Source: an uncultured Chloroflexota bacterium (GTDB lineage: Bacteria > Chloroflexota > UBA4733). From it: a DNA stretch of 64,000 bases. This document shows positions 43,430-50,551 of this stretch, piece by piece (the first letter of the stretch is position 1; each line of letters begins with the position of its first letter). Below the pieces are notes generated by a model, which made no database searches, was not told the origin of the DNA, and worked only from the letters and a program-made list of their open reading frames with translations. The stretch covers positions 1-64,000 of the forward strand of contig CALBSQ010000193.1 in the NCBI GenBank assembly GCA_937967325.1, read 5' to 3'. The translations under genes and the position numbers were made by a program.

Positions 43430-43896
43430 GCGCCGACGTCGCCACAATCTACCTCGTCCGCCATGCCGACGCCGGCGACCGCCACCGTTGGCGAGGCGAC
43501 GACCGCCAACGTCCCCTAACGGCGTCGGGCCAGCGGCAGGCCGAAGCGCTCGTACAGACAGTGGGGACTACCCCGGTTCGGAGAATCCTCTCCAGCCCCT
43601 ACCTGCGCTGCGTTCAGACCGTCGAGCCGCTGGCGAAATTGGCCGACCTGCCAGTCGAAGATACGTCGGCCTTGGAAGAGGGGATCGCCCCCCCAACGGC
43701 ACTGCGGTGCCTGCAAGGACTTCCTGACGGCGCAGTTGCCTGCAGCCACGGTGATGTGATCCAAGCAGTGTTGCGCCACCTGGAGCAGCGGGGAATCGTG
43801 CAACCTGAACAGGTTCGTCTCGAGAAAGGCTCGACCTGGATACTTCAGCGGGCCGGCATCAACTTCACTGCCGCCAGGTATCTACCCGCTCCCTGA
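43417..43896 (+). CDS. SixA-type histidine phosphatase
   Basis: A short (159 aa) histidine-phosphatase-superfamily protein. The catalytic RHG-type motif is LVRHADAGDRH, with the second arginine in LSSPYLRCVQTVEPL and the second histidine in ACSHGDVI. SixA-like enzymes remove phosphate from phosphohistidine. ATG 43417 follows AAGGGAG and lies inside the end of the CYTH-CHAD gene, so the two are coupled and may act together in polyphosphate or phosphohistidine metabolism (inference from context). Its 3' end overlaps the convergent MFS gene. Confidence 0.87.
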   Translation: MAALSADVATIYLVRHADAGDRHRWRGDDRQRPLTASGQRQAEALVQTVGTTPVRRILSSPYLRCVQTVEPLAKLADLPVEDTSALEEGIAPPTALRCLQGLPDGAVACSHGDVIQAVLRHLEQRGIVQPEQVRLEKGSTWILQRAGINFTAARYLPAP

Positions 43897-45447
43897 CGAA
43901 CCCTGCACCGGCGCGCCGGTAACCTTGCCGGCAGCCCTGCCCGCGACGACCGTCTCCCCACGTTCGGCCGCCCGCGGTTGGCCCGCCTTGTCGGAGTCCG
44001 CTCGCGCTCGCGTAGGGAAGAAGAACGCCGCGGCGAACCCGCCCACCGCGGCGACGAGGAGCAGCAGATACGTCTGGTGCAAGCCCGCCGCGAGTCCCTG
44101 CTGCACCGTGCGCAGCGCCGCCGGGGGCAGCGTGCCGCGAACGGCCGGGTTGAGTATGGCGTTGGCGTCGGCTGTTCCAGCGGCGCGTAGCGTGATGGCC
44201 AGCCGAGCATTCAGCACGGCGCCGAGCAATGCCACACCGAGCGTGCCCCCCATGGTCCGAGAGAACTGTACCGATGCCGTCACCACGCCGCGCCGTTCCC
44301 AGCCGACGGCATTCTGAGCTCCCAATAGGAACGAGTTGGAGCTGAATCCCATCCCGAAGCCGACGCACAGCAGGTTGACGACCATGAACTGCACCGGCGT
44401 CTGAAGGCGATAGGTCAGAAGGACGGCCACACCGCCGGTGATGAGCGCCGTGCCAACAATGGCCACGGGTCGGAAGCCGAATCGGATGAGAAACCGTGGG
44501 GAGATGAAGCCGGCCACGCTCCAACCAACCGATACCGGCGCCAAGACCTTGGCCGCGTCACCGGCCGAACCGAGCTGGACCCCTTGGATGAACAGGGGGA
44601 CGTACGACGACATGCCAAACTGGACGCAGCCGGTGAGTAAGCCTGCCAAACAGGGGACGGCAATAAAGGGATCGCGAAAGAGCCCGAGCGGGAGAACCGG
44701 TTCTTTCACTCGGAGCTCGATGCCGACGAAAATTACCAGGAGGGCTACGCCAGCGCCCAACGCGACGGGATTGACCGTGCCATTCTGGCCGCCGCTCAGT
44801 AGCCCCCACAGGAGCGTTGAGACGCCGGCCGTCAGCGCAGCGGCGCCGGCGTAGTCCAGGGCGTGCCGGCGCTCGACGCGCCGCTCGTGCAGGGTCAGCC
44901 AGAGCAGCACGGCCGCGAAGATGCCGAACGGCACGTTGATGTAAAAGATCCAGCGCCAGCCGATCGTTTGCGTGATCAGAGCCCCCACGACCGGACCGGC
45001 CACGCTCGACGTTCCCCATATGGCGCTAAAGAAGCCCTGGACGCGAGCCCGCTCCCGCAGCGTAAAGAGGTCGCCGACAATCGTGAAGATGATGGGTTGC
45101 ACCGCGCCGGCGCCTAGTCCTTGAATCGCCCGAAACACGATCAACTGGGGCATCGAATGCGAGAGGCCCGACAGCGCAGAGCCGGCCAGAAATATCCCGA
45201 TCCCAACCAGGAAAACCGGCTTGCGCCCAACCATATCGGCCAGCCGGCCGTAGAGCGGGACTGTCGCCGTTGAGGTGAGGAGATAGGCCGAGAAGACCCA
45301 GGCATAGAGATCCAACCCGTGCAGCTCGCCGATGATCGTCGGCATCGCCGTGCTGACCACGGTCGCTTCCATAGCCGTCAGAAAGGTTGCGAGCAGGGTA
45401 GCGGCGAGGATGATCGGCCGGTTGCCGGCGGAGGCGGTCTCACCCAC
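43882..45447 (-). CDS. MFS drug-resistance transporter, DHA2 (14-TM, EmrB/QacA) family
   Basis: A 521-residue proton-coupled exporter with 14 predicted helices. DHA2 signatures: motif D1-like LATFLTAMEATVVSTAMPTI near the N-terminus, the motif A loop GRLADMVGRKPVFL, and the motif C segment SSVAGPVVGALITQTIGWRW. GTG 45447 is chosen since it sits directly before the first helix with GAAGGGG upstream; the frame extends to 45510. The C-terminus is Arg/Ala/Gly-rich and cytoplasmic. Substrate cannot be deduced. Confidence 0.9.
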   Translation of the reverse strand: MGETASAGNRPIILAATLLATFLTAMEATVVSTAMPTIIGELHGLDLYAWVFSAYLLTSTATVPLYGRLADMVGRKPVFLVGIGIFLAGSALSGLSHSMPQLIVFRAIQGLGAGAVQPIIFTIVGDLFTLRERARVQGFFSAIWGTSSVAGPVVGALITQTIGWRWIFYINVPFGIFAAVLLWLTLHERRVERRHALDYAGAAALTAGVSTLLWGLLSGGQNGTVNPVALGAGVALLVIFVGIELRVKEPVLPLGLFRDPFIAVPCLAGLLTGCVQFGMSSYVPLFIQGVQLGSAGDAAKVLAPVSVGWSVAGFISPRFLIRFGFRPVAIVGTALITGGVAVLLTYRLQTPVQFMVVNLLCVGFGMGFSSNSFLLGAQNAVGWERRGVVTASVQFSRTMGGTLGVALLGAVLNARLAITLRAAGTADANAILNPAVRGTLPPAALRTVQQGLAAGLHQTYLLLLVAAVGGFAAAFFFPTRARADSDKAGQPRAAERGETVVAGRAAGKVTGAPVQGSSGSG

Positions 45448-45638
45448 TCGATTCGTTCCCCTTCGTCGGCAAGCGACATCGCGTCCCGACAGACTACCGC
45501 AGAAAAGCACCGGCTGTCGTGGCCGATTGGGGTAGCCGCGGCCTGTTCAAATGGACAGACGCAATGTTGCGCCCATGACCGCTCCTCGCTGGTTTGCCGT
45601 TCGGTCGCGCCGCACGCCTAGGTTGACGCGAGGCGTTT

Positions 45639-45750
45639 CACGGAGCGCGGGCGTCCCGCCCGCCACGGCTCGCTGGCATGCCGCTCGGACCCCGTGCTTC
45701 CGGCCGGCCATTTGTGAACGCCGTGGCGGGCGGGACGCCCGCGCTCCGTG
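45639..45750. repeat. Inverted-repeat cassette B3
   Basis: Perfect 30-bp arms (45639-45668 and 45721-45750) contain the CGGAGCGCGGGCGTCCCG core seen in B1 and B2; the spacer is 52 bp and unlike theirs. It sits in the 488-bp gap 45448-45935 between the divergent MFS and LysM genes. That gap also contains a promoter for the LysM gene and no other gene. Confidence 0.88.
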
Positions 45751-45814
45751 GCGCGATTGCGCCGTCGGAGCAAGCCTTGTTAGCGCACGTCATCCTCACA
45801 TCCGCTCACGACAG

Positions 45815-45843
45815 TTGCGACTCGGCCACAACACCTGTATACT
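45815..45843 (+). promoter_or_regulatory. Sigma70-type promoter of the LysM gene
   Basis: TTGCGA (45815-45820), a 17-bp spacer and TATACT (45838-45843) form a good housekeeping promoter, giving a leader of about 85 nt before ATG 45936. Confidence 0.65.
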
Positions 45844-45935
45844 CCGCCGGACAGCGCGATGCACGGAGGGCGTGCTGGGCGCCGGTAGGTGGCGCGCGCA
45901 CTGGCCAAGTTAGTCACGTGGGAGAGGAGATTGTC

Positions 45936-46145
45936 ATGAGGCTGCCATTCGGCAAGAAGGAAGAGCCGAAAGTCAAGGGGAAGACAATCAAGAGCCAGCC
46001 GGGTGACACACTTCGCATCATCGCTGCTCGCGAATACGGCGACGAATCCAAGTGGGAAGTGATCTACAAGGCCAATAGCTGGCGCATCGACGATCCCAGC
46101 TATCTCAACGTCGGTACCGACCTGCTCATCCCCGGCAAGGAGTAG
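45936..46145 (+). CDS. Small LysM-domain protein
   Basis: A 69-residue protein that is almost only a LysM module: KGKTIKSQPGDTLRIIAAREYGDESKW leads into the typical IYKANSWRIDDPSYLNVGTDLLIPG end. There is no signal peptide or anchor, so it resembles the cytoplasmic YgaU/XkdP-type LysM proteins rather than wall hydrolases; its ligand is unknown. ATG 45936 is preceded by GAGAGGA. It has its own promoter and stands alone between an MFS and a Rad52-like gene. Confidence 0.82.
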   Translation: MRLPFGKKEEPKVKGKTIKSQPGDTLRIIAAREYGDESKWEVIYKANSWRIDDPSYLNVGTDLLIPGKE

Positions 46146-46233
46146 ACAACCGGCCGGAATGGAGCCGGTGGCGTGGCGCCGCGGATTGGGAACGAACCGG
46201 CATCCCGCCACCAGCTCCTCCTAGAGGTGAGCG

Positions 46234-46854
46234 CTAACTTGCCTTGCGCTCGGTCACCCAGAATGGCTTCTGGCCGCATTTGGCCGAGCAGAACCAACCG
46301 CTGTATGGGCGGCCGTCGCGCGTCAGGCCGTTGCGTAGCACCATCGGCTGATCGCAGCTCGGACAGGTACGTGTCTCTTCGTCGCTGTCCTCACTGCGGG
46401 CAATGCGCATAGGCTGCTCGTCTCGATGGGTCGCCGCGTAGTTGTCGGCCTTGTCGTACAAGCTGTTGCCGAAGGCGTTGCCGAAGGTCCTCAACGCTCG
46501 CTTCAGCGCATCGGTGACCGCGCCCTTGATCGCCGTTTCCTCGGCATCGGGGCTGGCGACCGACTGATCGCGCGGAACGGCCGGAACGCCGACGCCAACG
46601 TCCTCGCGCTCGATCGTCTCGCCGTCGGGGGTGTTCACAGTCAGGACGACGGTGGCCAGCCAAACGGCGGACGCCACCTCCAAACGGGTCACCTTATACG
46701 ACCAGGCGTGATAGCCAAATACGGAGTTGGCCATGTCAATGACGTCGTGGCCCTCGAGGTAGCGCAGCTCTAACCGGTTCTTGGTGCGCGTATGCACGCG
46801 AGCCTCATCGATCCGGGCCTGCAACTGCTCGAGCTGGTTGGTAGAGAACGGCAC
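46234..46854 (-). CDS. Rad52/Rad22-family single-strand annealing protein with C-terminal zinc ribbon
   Basis: The first 150 residues match the Rad52/22 double-strand-break-repair family: RLELRYLEGHDVIDMAN, VFGYHAWSYKVTRLE, REDVGVGVP, and ETAIKGAVTDALKRALRTFGNAFG. Such proteins anneal single DNA strands during recombination. The C-terminal 50 residues hold two CxxC-like pairs (CPSC near TRTC, and CSAKC), a probable zinc ribbon. GTG 46854 has AAAGGA at good spacing; TTG 46863 is too close to it. The gene has a strong promoter bracketed by two GAAC-N4-GTTC boxes, so LexA control is likely. No phage genes are nearby. Confidence 0.87.
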   Translation of the reverse strand: MPFSTNQLEQLQARIDEARVHTRTKNRLELRYLEGHDVIDMANSVFGYHAWSYKVTRLEVASAVWLATVVLTVNTPDGETIEREDVGVGVPAVPRDQSVASPDAEETAIKGAVTDALKRALRTFGNAFGNSLYDKADNYAATHRDEQPMRIARSEDSDEETRTCPSCDQPMVLRNGLTRDGRPYSGWFCSAKCGQKPFWVTERKAS

Positions 46855-46893
46855 TGCTGACAATCCTTTCCCCCGCTGCGAAGAGCGGGAATC

Positions 46894-46940
46894 GAACTAA
46901 CGTTCCAATTATACCCGATGGCTAGTAGAACGCAAGTTCT
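46894..46940 (-). promoter_or_regulatory. Promoter of the Rad52-like gene with two SOS-type operators
   Basis: On the minus strand TTGCGT (46935-46930), a 16-bp spacer and a perfect TATAAT (46913-46908) form a strong promoter. GAACGCAAGTTC (46928-46939) covers the -35, and GAACTAACGTTC (46894-46905) lies just after the -10. Both fit GAAC-N4-GTTC, the LexA box of Gram-positive bacteria. A small CCCGCT/AGCGGG hairpin lies in the leader. Confidence 0.75.
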
Positions 46941-47037
46941 TCATGGTAGGCTACCGGGCGCGTTCAAGGGACGTGGGATCGGTCCGGTAAGACCGTCGCG
47001 CCAGTTCGCATTCCAATGCGGGAGCACGTAGGAGCGT

Positions 47038-48063
47038 ATGGCCGTCCTCTTCAGTCCACCAATTCGTTCCGGTGCGCCGACCGCCGACATCGTGGCCGAG
47101 GACCTCCGCAAGACCTACGTGGTAGGCGAGCGGGCAGGCGGACTCGGCGCCGCCCTGCGCGGGGCTATCCGGCGGCGTACCCGTGAGGTCTGTGCCGTCG
47201 ACGGGGTGAACTTCACCATCGAGCCGGGCGAGATCGTCGGCTTCCTGGGACCCAATGGCGCCGGCAAGACCACCACGCTGAAGATGCTCGCCGGGCTGCT
47301 CCACCCGACGTCCGGCAAGGCCAGCGTCCTGGGGTATACGCCCTGGCGGCGCGAGCGCCCCTACCTCCGCCAGATGACGCTGGTCATGGGGCAGCGTAAT
47401 CAGTTGCTGTGGGACCTTCCGGCCCTGGACAGCCTCCTCATCAACCGCGCGATCTATCGCCTGTCGCCGGAGGACTACCACCGCACGCTGGACGAGCTAA
47501 CGGATCTCCTGGAGCTGGGCCCGCTGCTCGGCAAGCAGGTGCGCCAACTCTCGCTAGGTGAGCGTATGAAGTGCGAGTTCGCCGCGGCACTGCTCCACCG
47601 GCCACGGGTGCTCTTTCTGGATGAGCCGACCATTGGCCTCGATGTCAGCGCTCAAGGACGCATGCGCTCCTTTATTCGCGAGTACAACCAACGCGTCGGC
47701 GCCACGGTGCTGCTCACGAGCCACTACATGGCCGACGTGACGGCGCTGGCCCGTCGCGTGATCGTCATCCATCGCGGCACGCTCCTCTACGACGGCCCGC
47801 TGGCCGGCCTGGCCAGCCGCCTGGCCCCGTTCAAGATCGTCCAGCTTGACCTGGAGGACGACGCGGCGCATCCGGCTTCCTGGGGCGTCTATGGCGAGCT
47901 GCTGCCCTCGGAAGATGGCAAGGTGCGCCTGCGCGTGCCCAAGGAACGCGCGGCCGAAGTTACGGCTCGTCTGCTGTCCAACCTGTCGATCGCCGACTTG
48001 ACCATCGAGGATCCGCCGATAGAGGACGTCATCGACCAGGTCTTCCAAGGCGCCGCGCTGTGA
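47038..48063 (+). CDS. ABC-2-type exporter ATP-binding protein
   Basis: A 341-residue ATPase with Walker A GFLGPNGAGKTTTLKML, the Q-loop LVMGQRNQLLWDL, the signature motif LSLGERMKCEFA, Walker B VLFLDEPTIGLD and the switch histidine in TSHYMADV. A C-terminal extension of about 80 residues follows, as in the DUF990-associated ATPases. It powers the two permeases encoded directly downstream, with a 4-nt overlap to the first. Substrate is unknown. Confidence 0.92.
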   Translation: MAVLFSPPIRSGAPTADIVAEDLRKTYVVGERAGGLGAALRGAIRRRTREVCAVDGVNFTIEPGEIVGFLGPNGAGKTTTLKMLAGLLHPTSGKASVLGYTPWRRERPYLRQMTLVMGQRNQLLWDLPALDSLLINRAIYRLSPEDYHRTLDELTDLLELGPLLGKQVRQLSLGERMKCEFAAALLHRPRVLFLDEPTIGLDVSAQGRMRSFIREYNQRVGATVLLTSHYMADVTALARRVIVIHRGTLLYDGPLAGLASRLAPFKIVQLDLEDDAAHPASWGVYGELLPSEDGKVRLRVPKERAAEVTARLLSNLSIADLTIEDPPIEDVIDQVFQGAAL

Positions 48064-48848
48064 TCGCCATCTACGCCGTCTACTTGCGCACCCGGCTCGC
48101 CCTGCAGGTCCAGTACCGCGTTGCCGCGCTGATCTGGCTCCTGACGCTCTTCCTGCCAACCATCGTCACCATGGTGGTGTGGAGCACCGTAGCTGGAGCG
48201 GGCAGCGTCCACGGCTATACGGCCGGCGAATTTGTCGCCTACTTCCTCGTCGCAATGCTCGTCGATCATTGCACCTTTAGCTGGGTCATGTGGGACTTCG
48301 AGTTCCAGGTGCGCCAGGGTACGCTGTCGCCGCAGCTCTTGAAGCCGTTGCACCCCATACACGCGGCCATTGCCGACAACGCGGGCTACAAGGCCGCGAC
48401 GCTGGCCGTGGTCTTGCCGGGCATGGTGGTGCTCTCCCTGCTGTTTCATCCAACGTGGCACGTGACCGTCGCCGGATTGCTCCTCTTCTTGCCGTCAGTA
48501 GCCCTCGCCATCGTGCTGCGTTTCCTGGTCGAATACACCTTGGCGCTGTCCGGCTTCTGGACCACGCGGATCGGCGCAATCAATGACCTCTACATGGCGG
48601 TCCTGCTGTTCCTATCCGGCCTCTGGGTACCGCTGGCGATCTTGCCGGCGCCGGTTCGCGCTGTCGCTCAGCTGTTGCCCTTTCGAGCGATGGTTTCCTT
48701 TCCGACCGAGGTCGTGCTGGGGCGGGTGGCGGGCCGCGATGTGGCCATCGGTCTGATGCTCCAGTTGCTCTGGACGCTGGCGGCGTTCGCGCTCTTCGGC
48801 CTGGTGTGGAGGCGAGGCATTCGCGCCTACTCGGCGGTTGGCGCCTAA
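48060..48848 (+). CDS. ABC-2 family permease subunit (DUF990 type)
   Basis: A 262-residue protein with six hydrophobic helices, matching the ABC2_membrane_6 (DUF990) style: N-terminal AIYAVYLRTRLALQVQYR, a helix with GEFVAYFLVAMLVDH, and the conserved FLSGLWVPLAILPAPVRAV before the last helices. The GTG start overlaps the ATPase stop. With the next gene it should form the membrane heterodimer. Confidence 0.88.
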   Translation: MIAIYAVYLRTRLALQVQYRVAALIWLLTLFLPTIVTMVVWSTVAGAGSVHGYTAGEFVAYFLVAMLVDHCTFSWVMWDFEFQVRQGTLSPQLLKPLHPIHAAIADNAGYKAATLAVVLPGMVVLSLLFHPTWHVTVAGLLLFLPSVALAIVLRFLVEYTLALSGFWTTRIGAINDLYMAVLLFLSGLWVPLAILPAPVRAVAQLLPFRAMVSFPTEVVLGRVAGRDVAIGLMLQLLWTLAAFALFGLVWRRGIRAYSAVGA

Positions 48849-48851
48849 TCG

Positions 48852-49637
48852 ATGTACAGCTTGCGGCTCCTCCGGCTCTTTTTCACCATCAACGCCGCGT
48901 CCGAGCTGCAATACCGAGCGAACTTCGTGCTGGCCCTGGTGCGCAGTCTTATCAACGTCGCGACTAATGGGGCCAACCTGGCGCTCATTTTCAGCAACAC
49001 GCAAACGCTGGCCGGCTGGACTGCGCCCCAGCTCGTCGCCGTGTTGGGAGTGTGGTTCATCATCGGCGGCCTAATGCGCGTCGTTGTGCGGCCCAGCCTG
49101 GCCAAAGTAATGGACGACGTGCGACTGGGTACGCTCGACTACCTGCTGGTCAAGCCCGCCGACAGTCAGCTACTGGCGAGCATCCGCGTCATGGAGCTCT
49201 GGGGCGTGACTGACGTTGCCTTGGGTCTGCTCTTGCTCGCGGCCGCGCTGTGGCGCCTAAGCGCCAACATTAGCCTGGGACAGGCGGCGACGTTCACGCT
49301 GGTGCTGTGCGCCGGCGGCGTGATGGTCTACAGCTTCTGTCTCGTGCTGGCCACCTCCACGTTCTGGATCGTTCGCGCCGAGAACATTCTCGTGGTCTTC
49401 GGCGAGATGTTCGCCGCCGGCCGCTATCCGGTGACCGTCTATCCATCCTGGATTCGTATTGTCCTGACGTTGGTCGTCCCGGTGGCGTTTGCTACCACGA
49501 TTCCCGTGCAGGCAGTTACCGGCCAGCTCAGCGCGCCGGCGCTTGCTGGCACGTTGCTGCTGGCGATAACGCTGCTACTGGTCTCGTCAGGCTTCTGGCG
49601 TTACGGCCTGCGCAACTACACCGGGGCTTCGGCGTGA
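48852..49637 (+). CDS. ABC-2 family permease subunit (DUF990 type), second copy
   Basis: A 261-residue paralogue of the previous subunit with six helices: FFTINAASELQYRANF, a re-entrant-looking VVVRPSLAKVMDDVRLGTLDYLLVKPAD region typical of DUF990 proteins (DVRLGTLDYLLVKP), and the C-terminal FATTIPVQAVTG. It starts 3 nt after the preceding stop. The trio is a complete ATPase-permease-permease exporter. Confidence 0.88.
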   Translation: MYSLRLLRLFFTINAASELQYRANFVLALVRSLINVATNGANLALIFSNTQTLAGWTAPQLVAVLGVWFIIGGLMRVVVRPSLAKVMDDVRLGTLDYLLVKPADSQLLASIRVMELWGVTDVALGLLLLAAALWRLSANISLGQAATFTLVLCAGGVMVYSFCLVLATSTFWIVRAENILVVFGEMFAAGRYPVTVYPSWIRIVLTLVVPVAFATTIPVQAVTGQLSAPALAGTLLLAITLLLVSSGFWRYGLRNYTGASA

Positions 49638-49682
49638 GGGGGGCTGTGGCAAATCGGTTTGGATGAGGAAACGATGATTGGT

Positions 49683-49733
49683 GATGCGAGAGCCGGGGCG
49701 GCAGACCGCAGTCGCCGCCCCGGCTCTCGCATC
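49683..49733. repeat. Short inverted repeat E2
   Basis: Perfect 20-bp arms (49683-49702 and 49714-49733, starting GATGCGAGAGCCGGGGCG) with an 11-bp spacer. It shares GACCGCAGTCGCCGCCCC with an arm of E1 and looks like a shortened relative. It lies 45 bp after the ABC permease stop and may end that transcript. Confidence 0.75.
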
Positions 49734-49792
49734 CTCACCTTCGGTCGCCACATTTGGACCGCATTCCCCCCAGCCCCTGAAAGGAGTGGAAT

Positions 49793-50530
49793 GTGGCCGA
49801 CTGGCATCCCAACCTGGCACACTACGACGAGCTAATTCAAGCGCTCGACCCCAACGGACCGCCTGAAGTGCGGACGGTGGTGGGGAATCCGGCGCTCGGC
49901 GAACGGCTGGCCGTCCTTCCCGCCGCCTTCAATCCGCCAACGCGAGCGCACCTGGGGCTCGCTCTGGCCGCGCTCGATTCCGGGGCGTTTGATCGCCTGC
50001 TCCTCATGCTGAGCGTACGAATAATCGACAAGGAGGCGACAACTGGCGCTTCCCTGGACAGTCGGTTGCACATGCTGACGCTGGTGGCGTCTGGACAACC
50101 CCATGTCGGCGTTGCACTATGTAACCGCGGCTTGTATCTCGATCAGGCCACCGCGATTCAGGATGCCTTGGCACCGCGCGACCTAGCCTTCGTCGTCGGT
50201 TTCGACAAGATCATCCAGATCCTTGACCCGCGCTACTATGTCAACCGTGATGACGCTTTGCGCTCGCTTTTCAGGCAGGCGCATTTCCTGGTTGCACCGC
50301 GTGACGGAGCGGACGAAGCTATGCTGGACGAGCTCTTTGGGCGTCCTGAGAATCGGGAATACCGGTCGCGAGTGGCCTTTCTTCCGCTGTCGGCCATGCA
50401 GGCGAAAGAACAAGCGCTGTCGTCAACGCTGGTGCGGGAACTGCTAGGTCGGGGGAAAGATGCGGGCTGGGCTGTGCCCCCGGCGATTGCGGGTTATCTG
50501 CAGCGCGCCAATCCTTATCAGGAGAGGTGA
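49793..50530 (+). CDS. Nucleotidylyltransferase (NadD/cytidylyltransferase-like)
   Basis: The 245-residue protein has the two hallmarks of the nucleotidylyltransferase superfamily: a variant HxGH loop (AFNPPTRAHL, with Thr for the first His) and the C-terminal substrate motif LSSTLVRELL. The middle has FVVGFDKIIQILDPRYY, as in NadD-type enzymes. It may adenylylate a mononucleotide, but the N-terminal 35-residue extension and altered loop leave the substrate open. GTG 49793 follows AAAGGAG. The NadC gene is 11 kb away, so pathway linkage is not shown. Confidence 0.78.
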   Translation: MADWHPNLAHYDELIQALDPNGPPEVRTVVGNPALGERLAVLPAAFNPPTRAHLGLALAALDSGAFDRLLLMLSVRIIDKEATTGASLDSRLHMLTLVASGQPHVGVALCNRGLYLDQATAIQDALAPRDLAFVVGFDKIIQILDPRYYVNRDDALRSLFRQAHFLVAPRDGADEAMLDELFGRPENREYRSRVAFLPLSAMQAKEQALSSTLVRELLGRGKDAGWAVPPAIAGYLQRANPYQER

Positions 50531-50551
50531 GTGGCGCCGCCAGATAATGAC

